Positions 15,920-24,067 of a DNA stretch of 43,634 bases are shown piece after piece. Made by a program: the position numbers and the translations under genes. This stretch comes from Reyranella sp. CPCC 100927 (lineage in GTDB: Bacteria; Pseudomonadota; Alphaproteobacteria; Reyranellales; Reyranellaceae), in assembly GCF_007859315.1 (NCBI RefSeq), contig NZ_VOHA01000038.1, positions 1-43,634 of the forward strand. The letters run 5' to 3'. Numbering within the stretch: the first letter of the stretch is position 1; each line of letters starts with the position of its first letter. The notes beneath the pieces were generated by a model. That model was not told the DNA's origin. It worked only from the letters and a program-made list of their open reading frames with translations, and ran no database searches.

Positions 15920-17077
15920 CTACTCCGCTGCAAGCTTCGCGCCACCGAAGGCGGGCATCACGTCGCGGGCGAAGCGATGCAGCTGGTCCGTGAATTCGGC
16001 CGGCGACAGGCCCTCGGCCCAGTGGACCATGAAATCCTCGAGGCCGGGATACTTGGCCTCGATCGAGCGAATGCCGGCGATGACCTCGTCCGGCGGACCG
16101 CAGAACCAGGCCTTCTGCTTCACGCCCTCGCGGATGGTGGGGATCGACGCCGGCGCACCGGGCGTGCCCCAGGTGCGGCCCTGCTCGTCGGCGTAGCGCA
16201 CGAAGCCGAACGGCGCGAACCACTTGTAGCGCTCGTCATGCGCCGGCTCGACCTTGCGGATCGCCTCCTCCTGGCTGCCGGCGATGTAGAGCCCGGCACC
16301 CCAGATCATGTCCTCGCCCAGCTGCTTGGTGCGGCCGTGGCGGGCGCAGGCGTCGTGATACTGGCGCACCACGTCGTCGAGGATCTTCTCGCCGTTCAGC
16401 GTCACCATGGCCTTGAGGTTGTAGCGCGCCATCATGTCGATGGTGCGGCCACTGGCGATCGGCATCCACACCTCGACCGGCAGGTGCTTGGGCCGCGGCA
16501 CCACGGTGATCTCCTTCAGGCGATAGCCGCGATAGTCGACCGGCGGCGGACACTCGAAGTACTTGCCCTTGTGGTGGAACGACTCCTCGTTGAAGCACTT
16601 CAGCAGCAGCTGCAGCTGCTCCTCGAAATATTCGCGGTTGGCCTCGGCATCGATCAGCGGCGCGCCGAACGTCTCGACTTCGCGCGTGTGATAGCCGCGG
16701 CCCACACCCATGATCACGCGCCCGTCGGTCACGATGTCGGCCATGGCGTAATCCTCGGCCAGCCGGATCGGATGCCACATCGGCAGCACGTTGAAGGCGC
16801 AGCCGAACTTCAGGCGCTTGGTCTGCGTCGCCAGCCACAGGCCCAGCTGCACCAGGTTGGGCAGGCACTCGTAGCCCTCGTGCTGGAAATGATGCTCGGC
16901 CGTCCACAGCGCGTAGTAGCCGAGATCGTCCATGGTGCGCGCCACGTCGCGGGTGGTGGCGAAGACCTCGCTGAGGCGCTCGCTGGCGTAGCGACGGTCG
17001 TTGGCCGGCGTACCCTGCAAGCCAACATTGTCGAGGTCGATCTGACCGACATAGAGGACATGGAAGCGCTTGATCAC
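15920..17077 (-). CDS. LLM-class flavin-dependent oxidoreductase
   Basis: The 385-aa protein starts at GTG 17077, preceded by AAGGAG at good spacing. It follows the bacterial-luciferase-like fold: an opening strand (IKRFHVLYVGQIDLDNVGLQ), AEHHFQHEGYECLPNLVQLG, LKFGCAFNVLPMWHPIRLAE, the 'DIVTDGRVIMGVGRGYHTRE' segment typical of LLM monooxygenases, and a late HWAEGLSPAEFTDQLHRFAR. These enzymes use reduced FMN or F420 to oxidise small molecules, often in xenobiotic or sulfur/amine catabolism. No flavin reductase is next to it and no substrate can be assigned. Confidence 0.88.
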   Translation of the reverse strand: MIKRFHVLYVGQIDLDNVGLQGTPANDRRYASERLSEVFATTRDVARTMDDLGYYALWTAEHHFQHEGYECLPNLVQLGLWLATQTKRLKFGCAFNVLPMWHPIRLAEDYAMADIVTDGRVIMGVGRGYHTREVETFGAPLIDAEANREYFEEQLQLLLKCFNEESFHHKGKYFECPPPVDYRGYRLKEITVVPRPKHLPVEVWMPIASGRTIDMMARYNLKAMVTLNGEKILDDVVRQYHDACARHGRTKQLGEDMIWGAGLYIAGSQEEAIRKVEPAHDERYKWFAPFGFVRYADEQGRTWGTPGAPASIPTIREGVKQKAWFCGPPDEVIAGIRSIEAKYPGLEDFMVHWAEGLSPAEFTDQLHRFARDVMPAFGGAKLAAE

Positions 17078-17303
17078 GAGGACGCTCCTTCCGCTGCGGT
17101 GTCATCCGTCGGCACGGTAACGGGCGACGCCCGGCCCGGCCAAGGGGCGAGCGTTGACGTCATCGAATGGCTCCCCGGCATCCGCCGCCGTGCTGCGATG
17201 CCACCATTCCCAAATGGCAATATCGGCCAGCCGGTCCGCCGCGCGACGCTACACCGTGCGCACCACGAGCGTCGCGGCGTGCCAGCGACAGCGGGAGAGG
17301 ACC

Positions 17304-17558
17304 GTGGCCGATCTGACACCGGATGAGCGAAAGGAAGCACTGCAGGCGTTCAGCAAGGGCATGACGTTGCCGCTGGCCGTTACGGTGATCCCCGCAACCC
17401 TGCTCAACCTGCTGGGACCACGCACCATCGTTGTCCCGATCGCCAGCCTGATCATGATCGTGGGCGGCATGGCCGTTGCCCTAGCGCTCGGCCTGCACCG
17501 CCGGCGCGAGGTCCTCGCCGCCATCGCGGCCCGCAAACGGCCGCCGACTAATCCCTAG
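17304..17558 (+). CDS. Small membrane protein, 84 aa
   Basis: The start is GTG 17304 with GGGAGAGG immediately upstream. The N-terminal polar part (ADLTPDERKEALQAFSKG) is followed by two hydrophobic helices (MTLPLAVTVIPATLLNLLG and TIVVPIASLIMIVGGMAVAL) and a strongly basic tail (HRRREVLAAIAARKRPP), predicting a cytoplasmic C-terminus. No family is recognised. Its stop overlaps the stop of the convergent alpha/beta hydrolase by four bases. Confidence 0.6.
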   Translation: MADLTPDERKEALQAFSKGMTLPLAVTVIPATLLNLLGPRTIVVPIASLIMIVGGMAVALALGLHRRREVLAAIAARKRPPTNP

Positions 17559-18250
17559 CCTGCGACGGCGGATGCCGCCTCCGCGATCAGCGCCGAGACC
17601 TCCGCCGGTTTCGACGCCAGTGACGCGTGGCTGGCGGCCAAGGTGATGACCTTGCGCGCCTTCAGGCGTTCGGCCATGCGCTTCTGGTTGTCGGGATGGA
17701 TCATGCGGTCATCGCTGGAGATCTGATACCAGCTCGGTTTCTTCTTCCAAGCCGGCGCCGTGATGGTGTCGCCGAACGTGCTGGCCAGTGGCGCCTTCTG
17801 CGCTACCGCCATCGCGAGAGCCTCATCGGCCGCGAGGTCCTGGCAGAAGCTTTCGTGAAATTTGTCGTACTTGATCCAGAGATAGCCGTCGCTGTCGGGC
17901 GCGAGATTGGCGATCGCCGCCGGCGGCAACGCCCGGCTGATCCCGCCCGGACTTTCGCCGGCATCAGGCGCGAAGGCCGCGATATAGACCAGGCCCGCCA
18001 CGTTGGGCAGGTCGCCGGCCTGGGTGATGACGGCGCCGCCGTACGAGTGGCCGACGAGCAGCACCGGACCGTCCTGTTGTGCCACCATCTTGCGCGTGCG
18101 CTCGGCGTCATCGGCCAGCGCGGTCAGCGGCACCTCGACCGCGCGCAACCGCGTGTATCCCTGGCGCGAGAGCGCACCGATCACCTTGGTCCAGTGCGCC
18201 GCGCCACCCCAGAACCCATGCACCAGCACGATCGTCGGTTTGTCGCCCAT
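17555..18250 (-). CDS. Alpha/beta hydrolase
   Basis: The protein is 231 aa from ATG 18250 (MGDKPTIVLVHGFWGGAAHW), chosen because GGAGCG precedes it and the hydrolase fold begins there. In-frame upstream ATGs at 18283 and 18403 add residues unlike the family. It has the oxyanion HGF..G motif, the nucleophile elbow GHSYGGAVI (Ser) and the late His in LAASHASLASKP. Asp in 'SSDDRMIHPDNQ' could complete the triad. Length and motifs match the small esterase group that includes salicylate esterase- and MhpC-like enzymes. The substrate is unknown. It diverges from the SnoaL-type gene. Confidence 0.85.
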   Translation of the reverse strand: MGDKPTIVLVHGFWGGAAHWTKVIGALSRQGYTRLRAVEVPLTALADDAERTRKMVAQQDGPVLLVGHSYGGAVITQAGDLPNVAGLVYIAAFAPDAGESPGGISRALPPAAIANLAPDSDGYLWIKYDKFHESFCQDLAADEALAMAVAQKAPLASTFGDTITAPAWKKKPSWYQISSDDRMIHPDNQKRMAERLKARKVITLAASHASLASKPAEVSALIAEAASAVAG

Positions 18251-18420
18251 GGCCCGCGCTCCATCACGTGAAGGGAACACCATGGGCACTATCGCATGAT
18301 TCGCACGACAGCACATTGCGATTCGAATTCGCGCGCAAGAAGCGGAGCGCGGGGCGCGCGACACGGGCCGATAGTCCGGGCGACTCGCGCACAGAGTCGC
18401 CATCCCACAGGAGATCAGCG

Positions 18421-18870
18421 ATGTCGAAGGAAGACGACAACAAGGCCCTCATCGGCCGGTGGTTCACCGGGTTCTGGGGCAATCCCTGGGATTCCCGGAT
18501 TGTCGACGAACTCGCGGCGCCCGACATGCTCTTGCAGTATTCGCTGCACGCACCGCGCCGCGGCCGGCAGGACATCAAGAACTTCATGACCGATTTCCGC
18601 GCCGCGTTCCCCGATCTCAATTTCTGGGGCGCCGCGGATCTCATCGCCGAGGGCGACTACGTGGTCGGCCGCTGGGAAGGCGGCGGCACGCACACCGGTC
18701 CTGCTTTCAGCGACTTCCTGATCGGTTCGCTGCCCGCCGCCACCGGCCGCAAGATGAAGTTCACGGGCACCACCGTGCTGAAGGTGGTGAACGGCAAGAT
18801 CACCGAGGAAGTCGGCCTCGACGACGGCGTGACGGCGCTGCAGCAGCTCGGCCTGCTGCGCGCGGCGTGA
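18421..18870 (+). CDS. SnoaL-like ester cyclase family protein
   Basis: The 149-aa protein starts at ATG 18421 with CAGGAG upstream. The SnoaL/NTF2-like cone fold is indicated by LIGRWFTGFWGNPWDSRIVD, PDMLLQYSLHAPRRGRQDIK, FMTDFRAAFPDLNFWGAADL, GDYVVGRWEGGGTHTGPAF and TGRKMKFTGTTVLKVVNGKI. Bacterial members range from polyketide cyclases to small hydrolases and isomerases. No polyketide genes are present, so a general small-molecule role is more likely. A strong hairpin follows the stop. Confidence 0.85.
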   Translation: MSKEDDNKALIGRWFTGFWGNPWDSRIVDELAAPDMLLQYSLHAPRRGRQDIKNFMTDFRAAFPDLNFWGAADLIAEGDYVVGRWEGGGTHTGPAFSDFLIGSLPAATGRKMKFTGTTVLKVVNGKITEEVGLDDGVTALQQLGLLRAA

Positions 18871-18885
18871 TACCAACAACACGAC

Positions 18886-18918
18886 AAGAACTGGACCGAG
18901 AACATCGGTCCAGTTCTT
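18886..18918 (+). terminator. Hairpin after the SnoaL-type gene
   Basis: AAGAACTGGACCGA, loop GAACA, then TCGGTCCAGTTCTT: a perfect 14-bp stem starting 15 bp after the stop codon. There is no T-run after it, so it is not a canonical intrinsic terminator, but it may block exonucleases or work with Rho. Confidence 0.55.
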
Positions 18919-18927
18919 CGAGCGTGC

Positions 18928-18956
18928 TGTCATCCCGAGCGTAGCGAGGGATGACA
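18928..18956. repeat. Minimal family B repeat
   Basis: TGTCATCCCGAGCGTAGCGA followed by GGGATGACA is a near-perfect palindrome: the core of family B without the spacer. It sits 9 bp beyond the 14-bp hairpin. Confidence 0.7.
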
Positions 18957-19112
18957 GTGGCGGTGCGTGCAACGCTGATCGTCGGCGACATCATATCGTC
19001 ATGCGGCACCAACAACCTTATGCAGTGTCGAGGTTCCAAACGCGCGCGTATCGTTGACCGACGATAACGCACCGGCCCTTCACAACACGGTGCGGTTCGG
19101 GAGAAACGGCCC

Positions 19113-20519
19113 ATGAGCAGCACCACGCCGGAAGCGGTGGGTGGACTGACGCGGGATGTTGCGCCTCATCCCGCTGACGTCGGCCCGCTCGAGCAACAGC
19201 ACTTGCAGTCCGCCAACTATCGCGCCGTCGCCGACGACAGCCGCATCACGCGCACGCACTGGCATATCGCCACCGCCAACGGCCTGGGTTGGGGCTTCGA
19301 CGGCATGGACGGCGTGATCTTCGCGCTGATCGCGCCGCTGGTGATCCAGGAGTTCTCGCTGACCGTGCCCGAGTACCGCTCGGGCCTGCAGATCTCGCTC
19401 TTTATCGGCATCGCCGGCCTCTATGTCTGGCCGTGGCTGGCCGATCGCTATGGCCGGCGCACCCTGCTGGCGGTCAACATCGCGCTGTTCTCGCTGCTGA
19501 TGCCCGTCGTCGCCTTGTCGCCCACGTTCGCGGTGTTCGTGATCGCGCGATCGGCGGTGGGCTTTGCGCTGAACGGCGAATGGTCGCTGGGCTCGATGCT
19601 GGTGGCGGAGACCTGGCCGGCGCGACTGCGCGGGCGCGTCATCAGCATCAACCGCGCGGCGTGGTGCTTCGGTGCGTCGCTGGCCGGCGCCATCACCGGC
19701 ATCGCGGCCGCCGCCTGGGGCTGGCGCGTGGCGGTCATGGTGCCCGGCGTCATCGCGCTGCTGGCGATCTACGTGCGCGCCACCTGCCCGGAGTCGCCCT
19801 ACTGGGTGCGGGCGCAGGACCGCAAGGCGCGCGTGCGCGTCGCCCTGCAGCACGGCATGCCGGTGAGCGACGAGGACCGTGCCTGGTTCCTGAAGGCCGA
19901 CAAGGTCGGGCTCAGCCAGCTCTTCCTGCCCGACACCCTGCCCTCGACCCTGGTGGCGCTGTTCGTGGCCTGCTGCAGCACCTGCATCTTCGGCACGGTG
20001 GGCGGCTGGATGCCCTATTACCTCGCCACCGAGAAGCACTGGTCGACCGAGGAGTACAGCTGGTTCTACGTGTGCTGGGGCATCGCCGGCTTCTTCGGCC
20101 TGTGCCTGGCCGGGTGGCTCGCCGACCGCGTCGGGCGGCGCGTCGGCTTCATCGTCACCCTGCTGGAGGGCGCCGTTTTCCTCACCGCCTGGATCTACAC
20201 CGACAGCCACCTGCTGCTGTGGCTGTTCGGCCTGGCCTGGAGCTTCGGCTTCCTGGGCTTCTGGGGCCCCAGCACGGTGCTGACGGCCGAGATCTTCCCC
20301 ACCCGCATCCGCGGCGTCGCCAACGGCGCGGTGTGGGCGGTGGCGTATTTCGTCGGCTTCGTGCTGTGGCCGTTCGTCACCGTGGCCCTGCAGCAGGCGA
20401 CCGGCTCGTTCGCGCTCGCCTTCCTGTGCATCCCGGTGTTCATGGTCCTGATGGCGCTGGGTGTCTGGCTGTGGGTGCCGGAACATTCCGGCAAGGACCT
20501 CAACCAGATCAGCGTCTGA
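19113..20519 (+). CDS. MFS transporter, 468 aa
   Basis: A long hydrophilic N-terminus (about 55 residues) precedes twelve membrane helices. The first-loop signature is DRYGRRTLLAVNIALF after helix 2 and is repeated in the second half as DRVGRRVGFIVTLLEG, the usual internal duplication. FALNGEWSLGSMLVAETWPA and TAEIFPTRIRGVANG are typical of the sugar/aromatic-acid porter branches, which import substrates with protons. The substrate cannot be told from sequence. No catabolic operon is attached, and the nearest gene (DUF1036) looks unrelated. Confidence 0.88.
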   Translation: MSSTTPEAVGGLTRDVAPHPADVGPLEQQHLQSANYRAVADDSRITRTHWHIATANGLGWGFDGMDGVIFALIAPLVIQEFSLTVPEYRSGLQISLFIGIAGLYVWPWLADRYGRRTLLAVNIALFSLLMPVVALSPTFAVFVIARSAVGFALNGEWSLGSMLVAETWPARLRGRVISINRAAWCFGASLAGAITGIAAAAWGWRVAVMVPGVIALLAIYVRATCPESPYWVRAQDRKARVRVALQHGMPVSDEDRAWFLKADKVGLSQLFLPDTLPSTLVALFVACCSTCIFGTVGGWMPYYLATEKHWSTEEYSWFYVCWGIAGFFGLCLAGWLADRVGRRVGFIVTLLEGAVFLTAWIYTDSHLLLWLFGLAWSFGFLGFWGPSTVLTAEIFPTRIRGVANGAVWAVAYFVGFVLWPFVTVALQQATGSFALAFLCIPVFMVLMALGVWLWVPEHSGKDLNQISV

Positions 20520-20667
20520 GCCCGGATCCATTCTTGACGGGCGGCAATTCGTCGCGTAAAAGTGAGCGAACACTCTTGACACCGACTTGATAGTCAATTA
20601 CTTAGCCTTCGTAAGGTCGGTGAGCGGGTGGTGACCCAATTGCTGCACCGGGACGGAGGTTTTGACG

Positions 20668-21093
20668 ATGCGTTGGGGTGTATGGGCGGCGATCGCCGGG
20701 TTGATGGTGTTGCCAGGCACGACATGGGCGCAGAGCGGCGTGACCGCGATTCGCGTCTGCAACCAGACCAGCAAGCAGATCTCGGTCGCCAAGGCGTCGG
20801 CCACGGGCCAGACCGAGAATGGCAAGCCGATCTTCATGTCGCAGGGCTGGTACACGGTGGCGCCCAAGGATTGCGCCGTGCTGTGGAGCGGGCCGTTCTC
20901 GACCCGCTATTACTACGTCTACGCCGAGTCGGCGAACTCCCACTGGTCGGGCAACTACCCGATGTGCGTGTCGGACAAGGCCTTCCGTATCGCCGACAAC
21001 CAGTGCGGCCAGGGCTACCGCCGGCGCATGTTCAACGAGATCGATATCTCGGGCCGCTCGGGCGTGTTCACCTACACGTTCCAGGGCAGCTGA
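20668..21093 (+). CDS. DUF1036 family exported protein
   Basis: The product is 141 aa from ATG 20668, eight bases after GGAGG (the TTG at 20662 is too close to it). A signal peptide (MRWGVWAAIAGLMVLPGTTW ending AQ) is followed by the DUF1036 pattern: IRVCNQTSKQISVAKASA, GWYTVAPKDCAVLWSGPFST, RYYYVYAESANSHWSGNYPM and conserved cysteines (VCNQ, KDCAV, PMCVS, NQCGQ). Family members are alphaproteobacterial envelope proteins of unknown function. It converges on the EamA exporter gene with 5 bp between stops. Confidence 0.82.
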   Translation: MRWGVWAAIAGLMVLPGTTWAQSGVTAIRVCNQTSKQISVAKASATGQTENGKPIFMSQGWYTVAPKDCAVLWSGPFSTRYYYVYAESANSHWSGNYPMCVSDKAFRIADNQCGQGYRRRMFNEIDISGRSGVFTYTFQGS

Positions 21094-21098
21094 ACAGG

Positions 21099-21977
21099 CT
21101 ATCGCTGCGATGACGCGCGTGCCGCCGGCCTGGCCTGCTGCACGCGCTGGCTGAGCCAGACGCTGCCCAGCACGACGGCCATGCCGGCGATCTGCGCTGG
21201 CGTGAGGCCCTGGTCCAGGACCCACCAGCCCAGGATCACGGCGGTCATCGGGCTGAGGAAGCCCAGCGGCGACACCACCGACGGCTCCAGCCGCGCGATG
21301 CCGCGGAACCACAGGATGTAGGTCAGCGCCGCGCCGATCAGCCCGAGCCAGGCGAAGCCCAGCAGGTTGGCCGCGGTCGGCATCGGCAGCATCGGCTCCA
21401 TCAGCACCACGACCGGCACCAGCAGCAGGCCGCCAGCGGTCAGCTGCCAGGCGGTGAAGGTCAGCAGCGACACTGGCGGCTGCCAGCGGCGGCTCAGCAC
21501 GGTGCCGGCCGCCATCGCCACCGCGCCGGCGAGACCGGCGGCGACGCCGATCGGATCGAGTGCCGCGTTGGGCGTGAGGATCAGCAGCGCCACGCCGGCC
21601 ATGCCGGCGATCGCCGCGACGATGGCCAGCACGCGCACGGGGCTGCCCAGGAACAGGCGCGCCAGCAGCAGCACCGCCAGCGGCTGGATGGCGCCCACCG
21701 TGGCGGCGACGCCGCCGGGCAGCCGGTAGGCAGCGATGAACAGCATCCACCAGAAGATCGAAAAATTCAGCGCACCCAGGATGAAGACGCGGCCCCACCA
21801 GATCCCGGTCGGCAGCTGGCGCACCAGCAGCAGAAGCAGCAGGCCCGCCGGCAGGGCACGCAGCAACGATACGGTGAGCGGGTAGCCTGGCGGCAGCAGT
21901 TCCGTCGTCACCAGATAGGTGCTGCCCCAGATCGCCGGCGCGATCGCGGTCAACAGCAGATCGCCGCTGCGTGACAT
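21099..21977 (-). CDS. EamA/DMT-family transporter
   Basis: The protein is 292 aa with ten predicted helices in two EamA halves: DLLLTAIAPAIWGSTYLVTT at the start, and in the second half GVAAGLAGAVAMAAGTVLSR with LEPSVVSPLGFLSPMTAVIL and LGSVWLSQRV. The 'P.....lR...a..ll' and 'P...all....lge'-type family features are recognisable. DMT proteins of this group export amino acids, metabolites or drugs. It is divergent from a MarR regulator across two palindromes, which implies that this regulator represses it and that its substrate is the inducer. Confidence 0.88.
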   Translation of the reverse strand: MSRSGDLLLTAIAPAIWGSTYLVTTELLPPGYPLTVSLLRALPAGLLLLLLVRQLPTGIWWGRVFILGALNFSIFWWMLFIAAYRLPGGVAATVGAIQPLAVLLLARLFLGSPVRVLAIVAAIAGMAGVALLILTPNAALDPIGVAAGLAGAVAMAAGTVLSRRWQPPVSLLTFTAWQLTAGGLLLVPVVVLMEPMLPMPTAANLLGFAWLGLIGAALTYILWFRGIARLEPSVVSPLGFLSPMTAVILGWWVLDQGLTPAQIAGMAVVLGSVWLSQRVQQARPAARASSQR

Positions 21978-21994
21978 GATGAAGATCCGTGAGT

Positions 21995-22012
21995 TATCTT
22001 GATATCAAGATA
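21995..22012. promoter_or_regulatory. Palindrome 1, putative MarR operator
   Basis: TATCTTGATATCAAGATA is an 18-bp perfect palindrome 18 bp upstream of the exporter start. Its centre is 26 bp from that of a second copy. The TTGA-TCAA type is common for MarR-family dimers. Confidence 0.65.
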
Positions 22013-22020
22013 GTTCGAGA

Positions 22021-22038
22021 TATCTCGACGTCAAGATA
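22021..22038. promoter_or_regulatory. Palindrome 2, putative MarR operator
   Basis: TATCTCGACGTCAAGATA repeats the first site with the centre changed from TTGATATCAA to TCGACGTCAA. It lies 40 bp upstream of the MarR start, so one dimer at each site could control both divergent genes. Confidence 0.6.
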
Positions 22039-22077
22039 TCTGGGCAGGGTAAATTGTCCTCCTTGCAGCGAGGTGGC

Positions 22078-22575
22078 ATGGACCGCGTCGACGACATCAT
22101 CGCGCAGTGGCGCCGCGAACGGCCCGACCTGAACGTGGTGCCGATGGAATTGATCGGGCGCCTGCGGCGGATCTCGCTGCATCTGTGGCGCGAGATGGAC
22201 AAGACGTTCGCCGCGCACGGGCTGACCGACGCCAGCTTCGACGTGCTGGCAACGCTGCGCCGGTCAGGACCGCCCTATCGGCTGTCGCCCGGTGACCTGC
22301 TGGCCACGATGATGATCACGTCGGGCACGATGACCCACCGCCTGGACCAGCTGGAGAAGGCAGGCTTCGTCGAGCGCATGCCCAATCCCGACGATGGCCG
22401 TGGCCTGATCATCGCGCTCACCAAGCGCGGCTTTGCCGTGATCGACACCGCCGTCACGGCGCACGTGAAGACCCAGGAGCGGCTGACGTCGGCGCTATCG
22501 GCGAAGGACCGTACCGCGCTCAACGCGCTGCTGAAAACCTACCTGGCGGCGTTCGAGTCGCCTGACGACACCTGA
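22078..22575 (+). CDS. MarR-family transcriptional regulator
   Basis: The product is 165 aa from ATG 22078 (MDRVDDIIAQWRRERPDLNV), preceded by GCGAGG. The winged helix spans about residues 60-130: FDVLATLRRSGPPYRLSPGD, TMMITSGTMTHRLDQLEKAG and FVERMPNPDDGRGLIIALTK, with the 'DxRG/DGRG' wing. Flanking helices form the dimer interface. MarR proteins release DNA on binding small lipophilic or phenolic ligands. Divergence from the EamA exporter and the two shared palindromes argue for local, autoregulated control of export. Its 3' end overlaps the convergent DUF805 gene by 37 bp. Confidence 0.88.
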   Translation: MDRVDDIIAQWRRERPDLNVVPMELIGRLRRISLHLWREMDKTFAAHGLTDASFDVLATLRRSGPPYRLSPGDLLATMMITSGTMTHRLDQLEKAGFVERMPNPDDGRGLIIALTKRGFAVIDTAVTAHVKTQERLTSALSAKDRTALNALLKTYLAAFESPDDT

Positions 22576-23048
22576 CCGTCGCTTTGCGGTGGCGCGCGGT
22601 GGGCCACCGGGTCCGGGCCATAGCGATTGTCGCCGACGGTGCCACGGCGATAGCCCAGCAGGACCACGAGAACAGACACCAGCGCGCTGCGCGCAGCCAG
22701 GAGCGCAAGGTGCGTGTTAATGATGAATGCCTTGTCGAACTGGCGCACAGCCTCCGCAACACTCCATGCGACCTCCAGGCCGCCCAGCGCGACCACAGCC
22801 AGCGCCCAGATCGGGCGTTCGTCGCAGTCGTGGCAACGTTTGGCCACCACGCAATAGGCGAGATAGAGCACGGGGACTTTCAATGCCGCCCGCATGAACT
22901 GCCCGGCGGCGAAACTGTCCCAGTGATGGACCATCGTGCCCACAAGCTGGCCCGACACGTACAGAACGAAGACCGCGACGATGCCGATCCACCACTGCGT
23001 CCGGCCGATGCGACCGCGGCTGGAAAAGAACAGTTGGCCCACCGTCAT
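22539..23048 (-). CDS. DUF805 family inner-membrane protein
   Basis: The 169-aa protein begins MTVGQLFFSSRGRIGRTQWW, the signature opening of DUF805 ('f.GRi.R..fW'), followed by four hydrophobic segments and the internal CVVAKRCHDCDERPIWALAV, matching the family's 'vkRlhD....gw'. The end (RRGTVGDNRYGPDPVAH) is also typical ('G..g.NryGpdP'). Function unknown. DUF805 proteins often accompany regulators or secretion genes. Confidence 0.88.
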   Translation of the reverse strand: MTVGQLFFSSRGRIGRTQWWIGIVAVFVLYVSGQLVGTMVHHWDSFAAGQFMRAALKVPVLYLAYCVVAKRCHDCDERPIWALAVVALGGLEVAWSVAEAVRQFDKAFIINTHLALLAARSALVSVLVVLLGYRRGTVGDNRYGPDPVAHRAPPQSDGQVSSGDSNAAR

Positions 23049-23382
23049 GCGTCATTGCCTCCGCGTAGCCATCTACAGGCTGCGCATATGGGGCGGGCCG
23101 CCGAAGGTAAAAGCCGTCCGGTGATCTCCGTCTTCGAGGCAGCGCACATTTGCGCAAGGCCAGATGGTTCCCGCTGTTTCAACTGAACGATCGACGCAAT
23201 ATGCTACCGATCGTCAGTGCGGGACCGCCCGCATTGCACGGCGCCAGTACCAATGCGCGTTGACGCCGTGATCGCAAGCTATGACGCGCCACGGAGTGGC
23301 GCGCCCCCAGCGTTTGATCATACCGCCTCGGGTCATAGGCGATTGCCCTGCTCTATGGTGGGATGACGCCGCTGGCGTCAGG
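23049..23382. other. 334-bp intergenic region with two hairpins
   Basis: No gene is supported. GCGCCAC-GGA-GTGGCGC lies at 23286-23302, and TGACGCC-GCT-GGCGTCA at 23364-23380, just after the stop of the leftward VOC gene. The second is placed to end that transcript, although no T-run follows. A region at about 23165-23200 upstream of the DUF805 gene may hold its promoter. Confidence 0.4.
23364..23380 (-). terminator. Hairpin after the VOC-family gene
   Basis: A 7-bp perfect stem with a 3-base loop starts 2 bp beyond the stop codon of the VOC gene. It is short and has no U-tract, so only a possible terminator. Confidence 0.35.
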
Positions 23383-23778
23383 TCAGCGCGCGCAGTTGAG
23401 CATCCATTGCACGCCGAAGCGGTCGGTGAGCTTACCGTAGTAGTCACCCCAGGGTTGGATGCCGAGCGCCGTCGTCACCTCACCACCCCGCGCCAGCCGC
23501 TCGAACAACAGTCGCGTCTGTTCGCGATCCTGCATCATCAGAATGTGCGCCGACCCTCGCATCGGCTCGGCATCGTCGTTGTCGGAGGCATAGAAAAGGA
23601 CGCCCGGCCCTTCGAACCTCGCGTGCATGACCTTGCCGCGCATCGCTGCGTTGTTCACCGGCATGCCATTGTCGCCATAGCGCAACATGTCGACGACTTG
23701 GCCCAGTCCGCAGTCGGCGTAGAAGGCCAACGCGTCCTCGCATGTCGTCGTGAAAAAGAGATAGTTGGAAAGCTGCAT
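23383..23778 (-). CDS. VOC-family (glyoxalase/PhnB-like) protein
   Basis: The product is 131 aa from ATG 23778 (MQLSNYLFFTTTCEDALAFY). The frame stays open further upstream but without family similarity. The 'A..FY.d..G' opening, VMHARFEGPGVLFYASDNDD, the late LGIQPWGDYYGKLTDRFGVQ and WMLNCAR match the PhnB/YjdN group of VOC proteins (single beta-alpha-beta-beta-beta module pair). Despite the PhnB name these proteins are not part of C-P lyase. Their biochemical role is mostly unassigned. Confidence 0.82.
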   Translation of the reverse strand: MQLSNYLFFTTTCEDALAFYADCGLGQVVDMLRYGDNGMPVNNAAMRGKVMHARFEGPGVLFYASDNDDAEPMRGSAHILMMQDREQTRLLFERLARGGEVTTALGIQPWGDYYGKLTDRFGVQWMLNCAR

Positions 23779-23956
23779 CGACCGCTCCGAACATGGCCTA
23801 TGACGGCGCAAGATAGCGTGGGCGATCCTCGCGTTTCTGTCAGGCGGCGTCTCCATCGCACGCTCGACCGCGGACGCCAAGACCGGTGCCCAGATCGCGG
23901 CAGGTATCAAAAGTGCCGTCCTGCGATTGACCGACGGACACACTAGAACTTTGGAA

Positions 23957-24039
23957 CCTGGGAGCGCGGGCGCCTCGCCCATTCATGTCAGGCGAAAGCC
24001 CATTCTCTCCTTGAGCGGGCGAGACGCCCGCGCTCCCAG
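23957..24039. repeat. Inverted repeat, family A (full copy)
   Basis: CCTGGGAGCGCGGGCGCCTC at the left and GAGACGCCCGCGCTCCCAG at the right are complementary arms around a roughly 25-bp spacer containing CATGTCAGGCGAAAGCC. It lies between the OmpA-type gene and the VOC gene. Confidence 0.85.
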
Positions 24040-24067
24040 AAGCATGATTCCATCGCCAAAGATGGCC

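Noticed and set aside
18886-18918. Small RNA gene
   Set aside because: It is only a single perfect hairpin after a stop codon, without a separate promoter. A transcript end is the simpler reading.
23383-23778. The PhnB-like VOC protein as part of phosphonate metabolism
   Set aside because: PhnB is not needed for C-P lyase, and the gene is 11 kb away from the phn operon.
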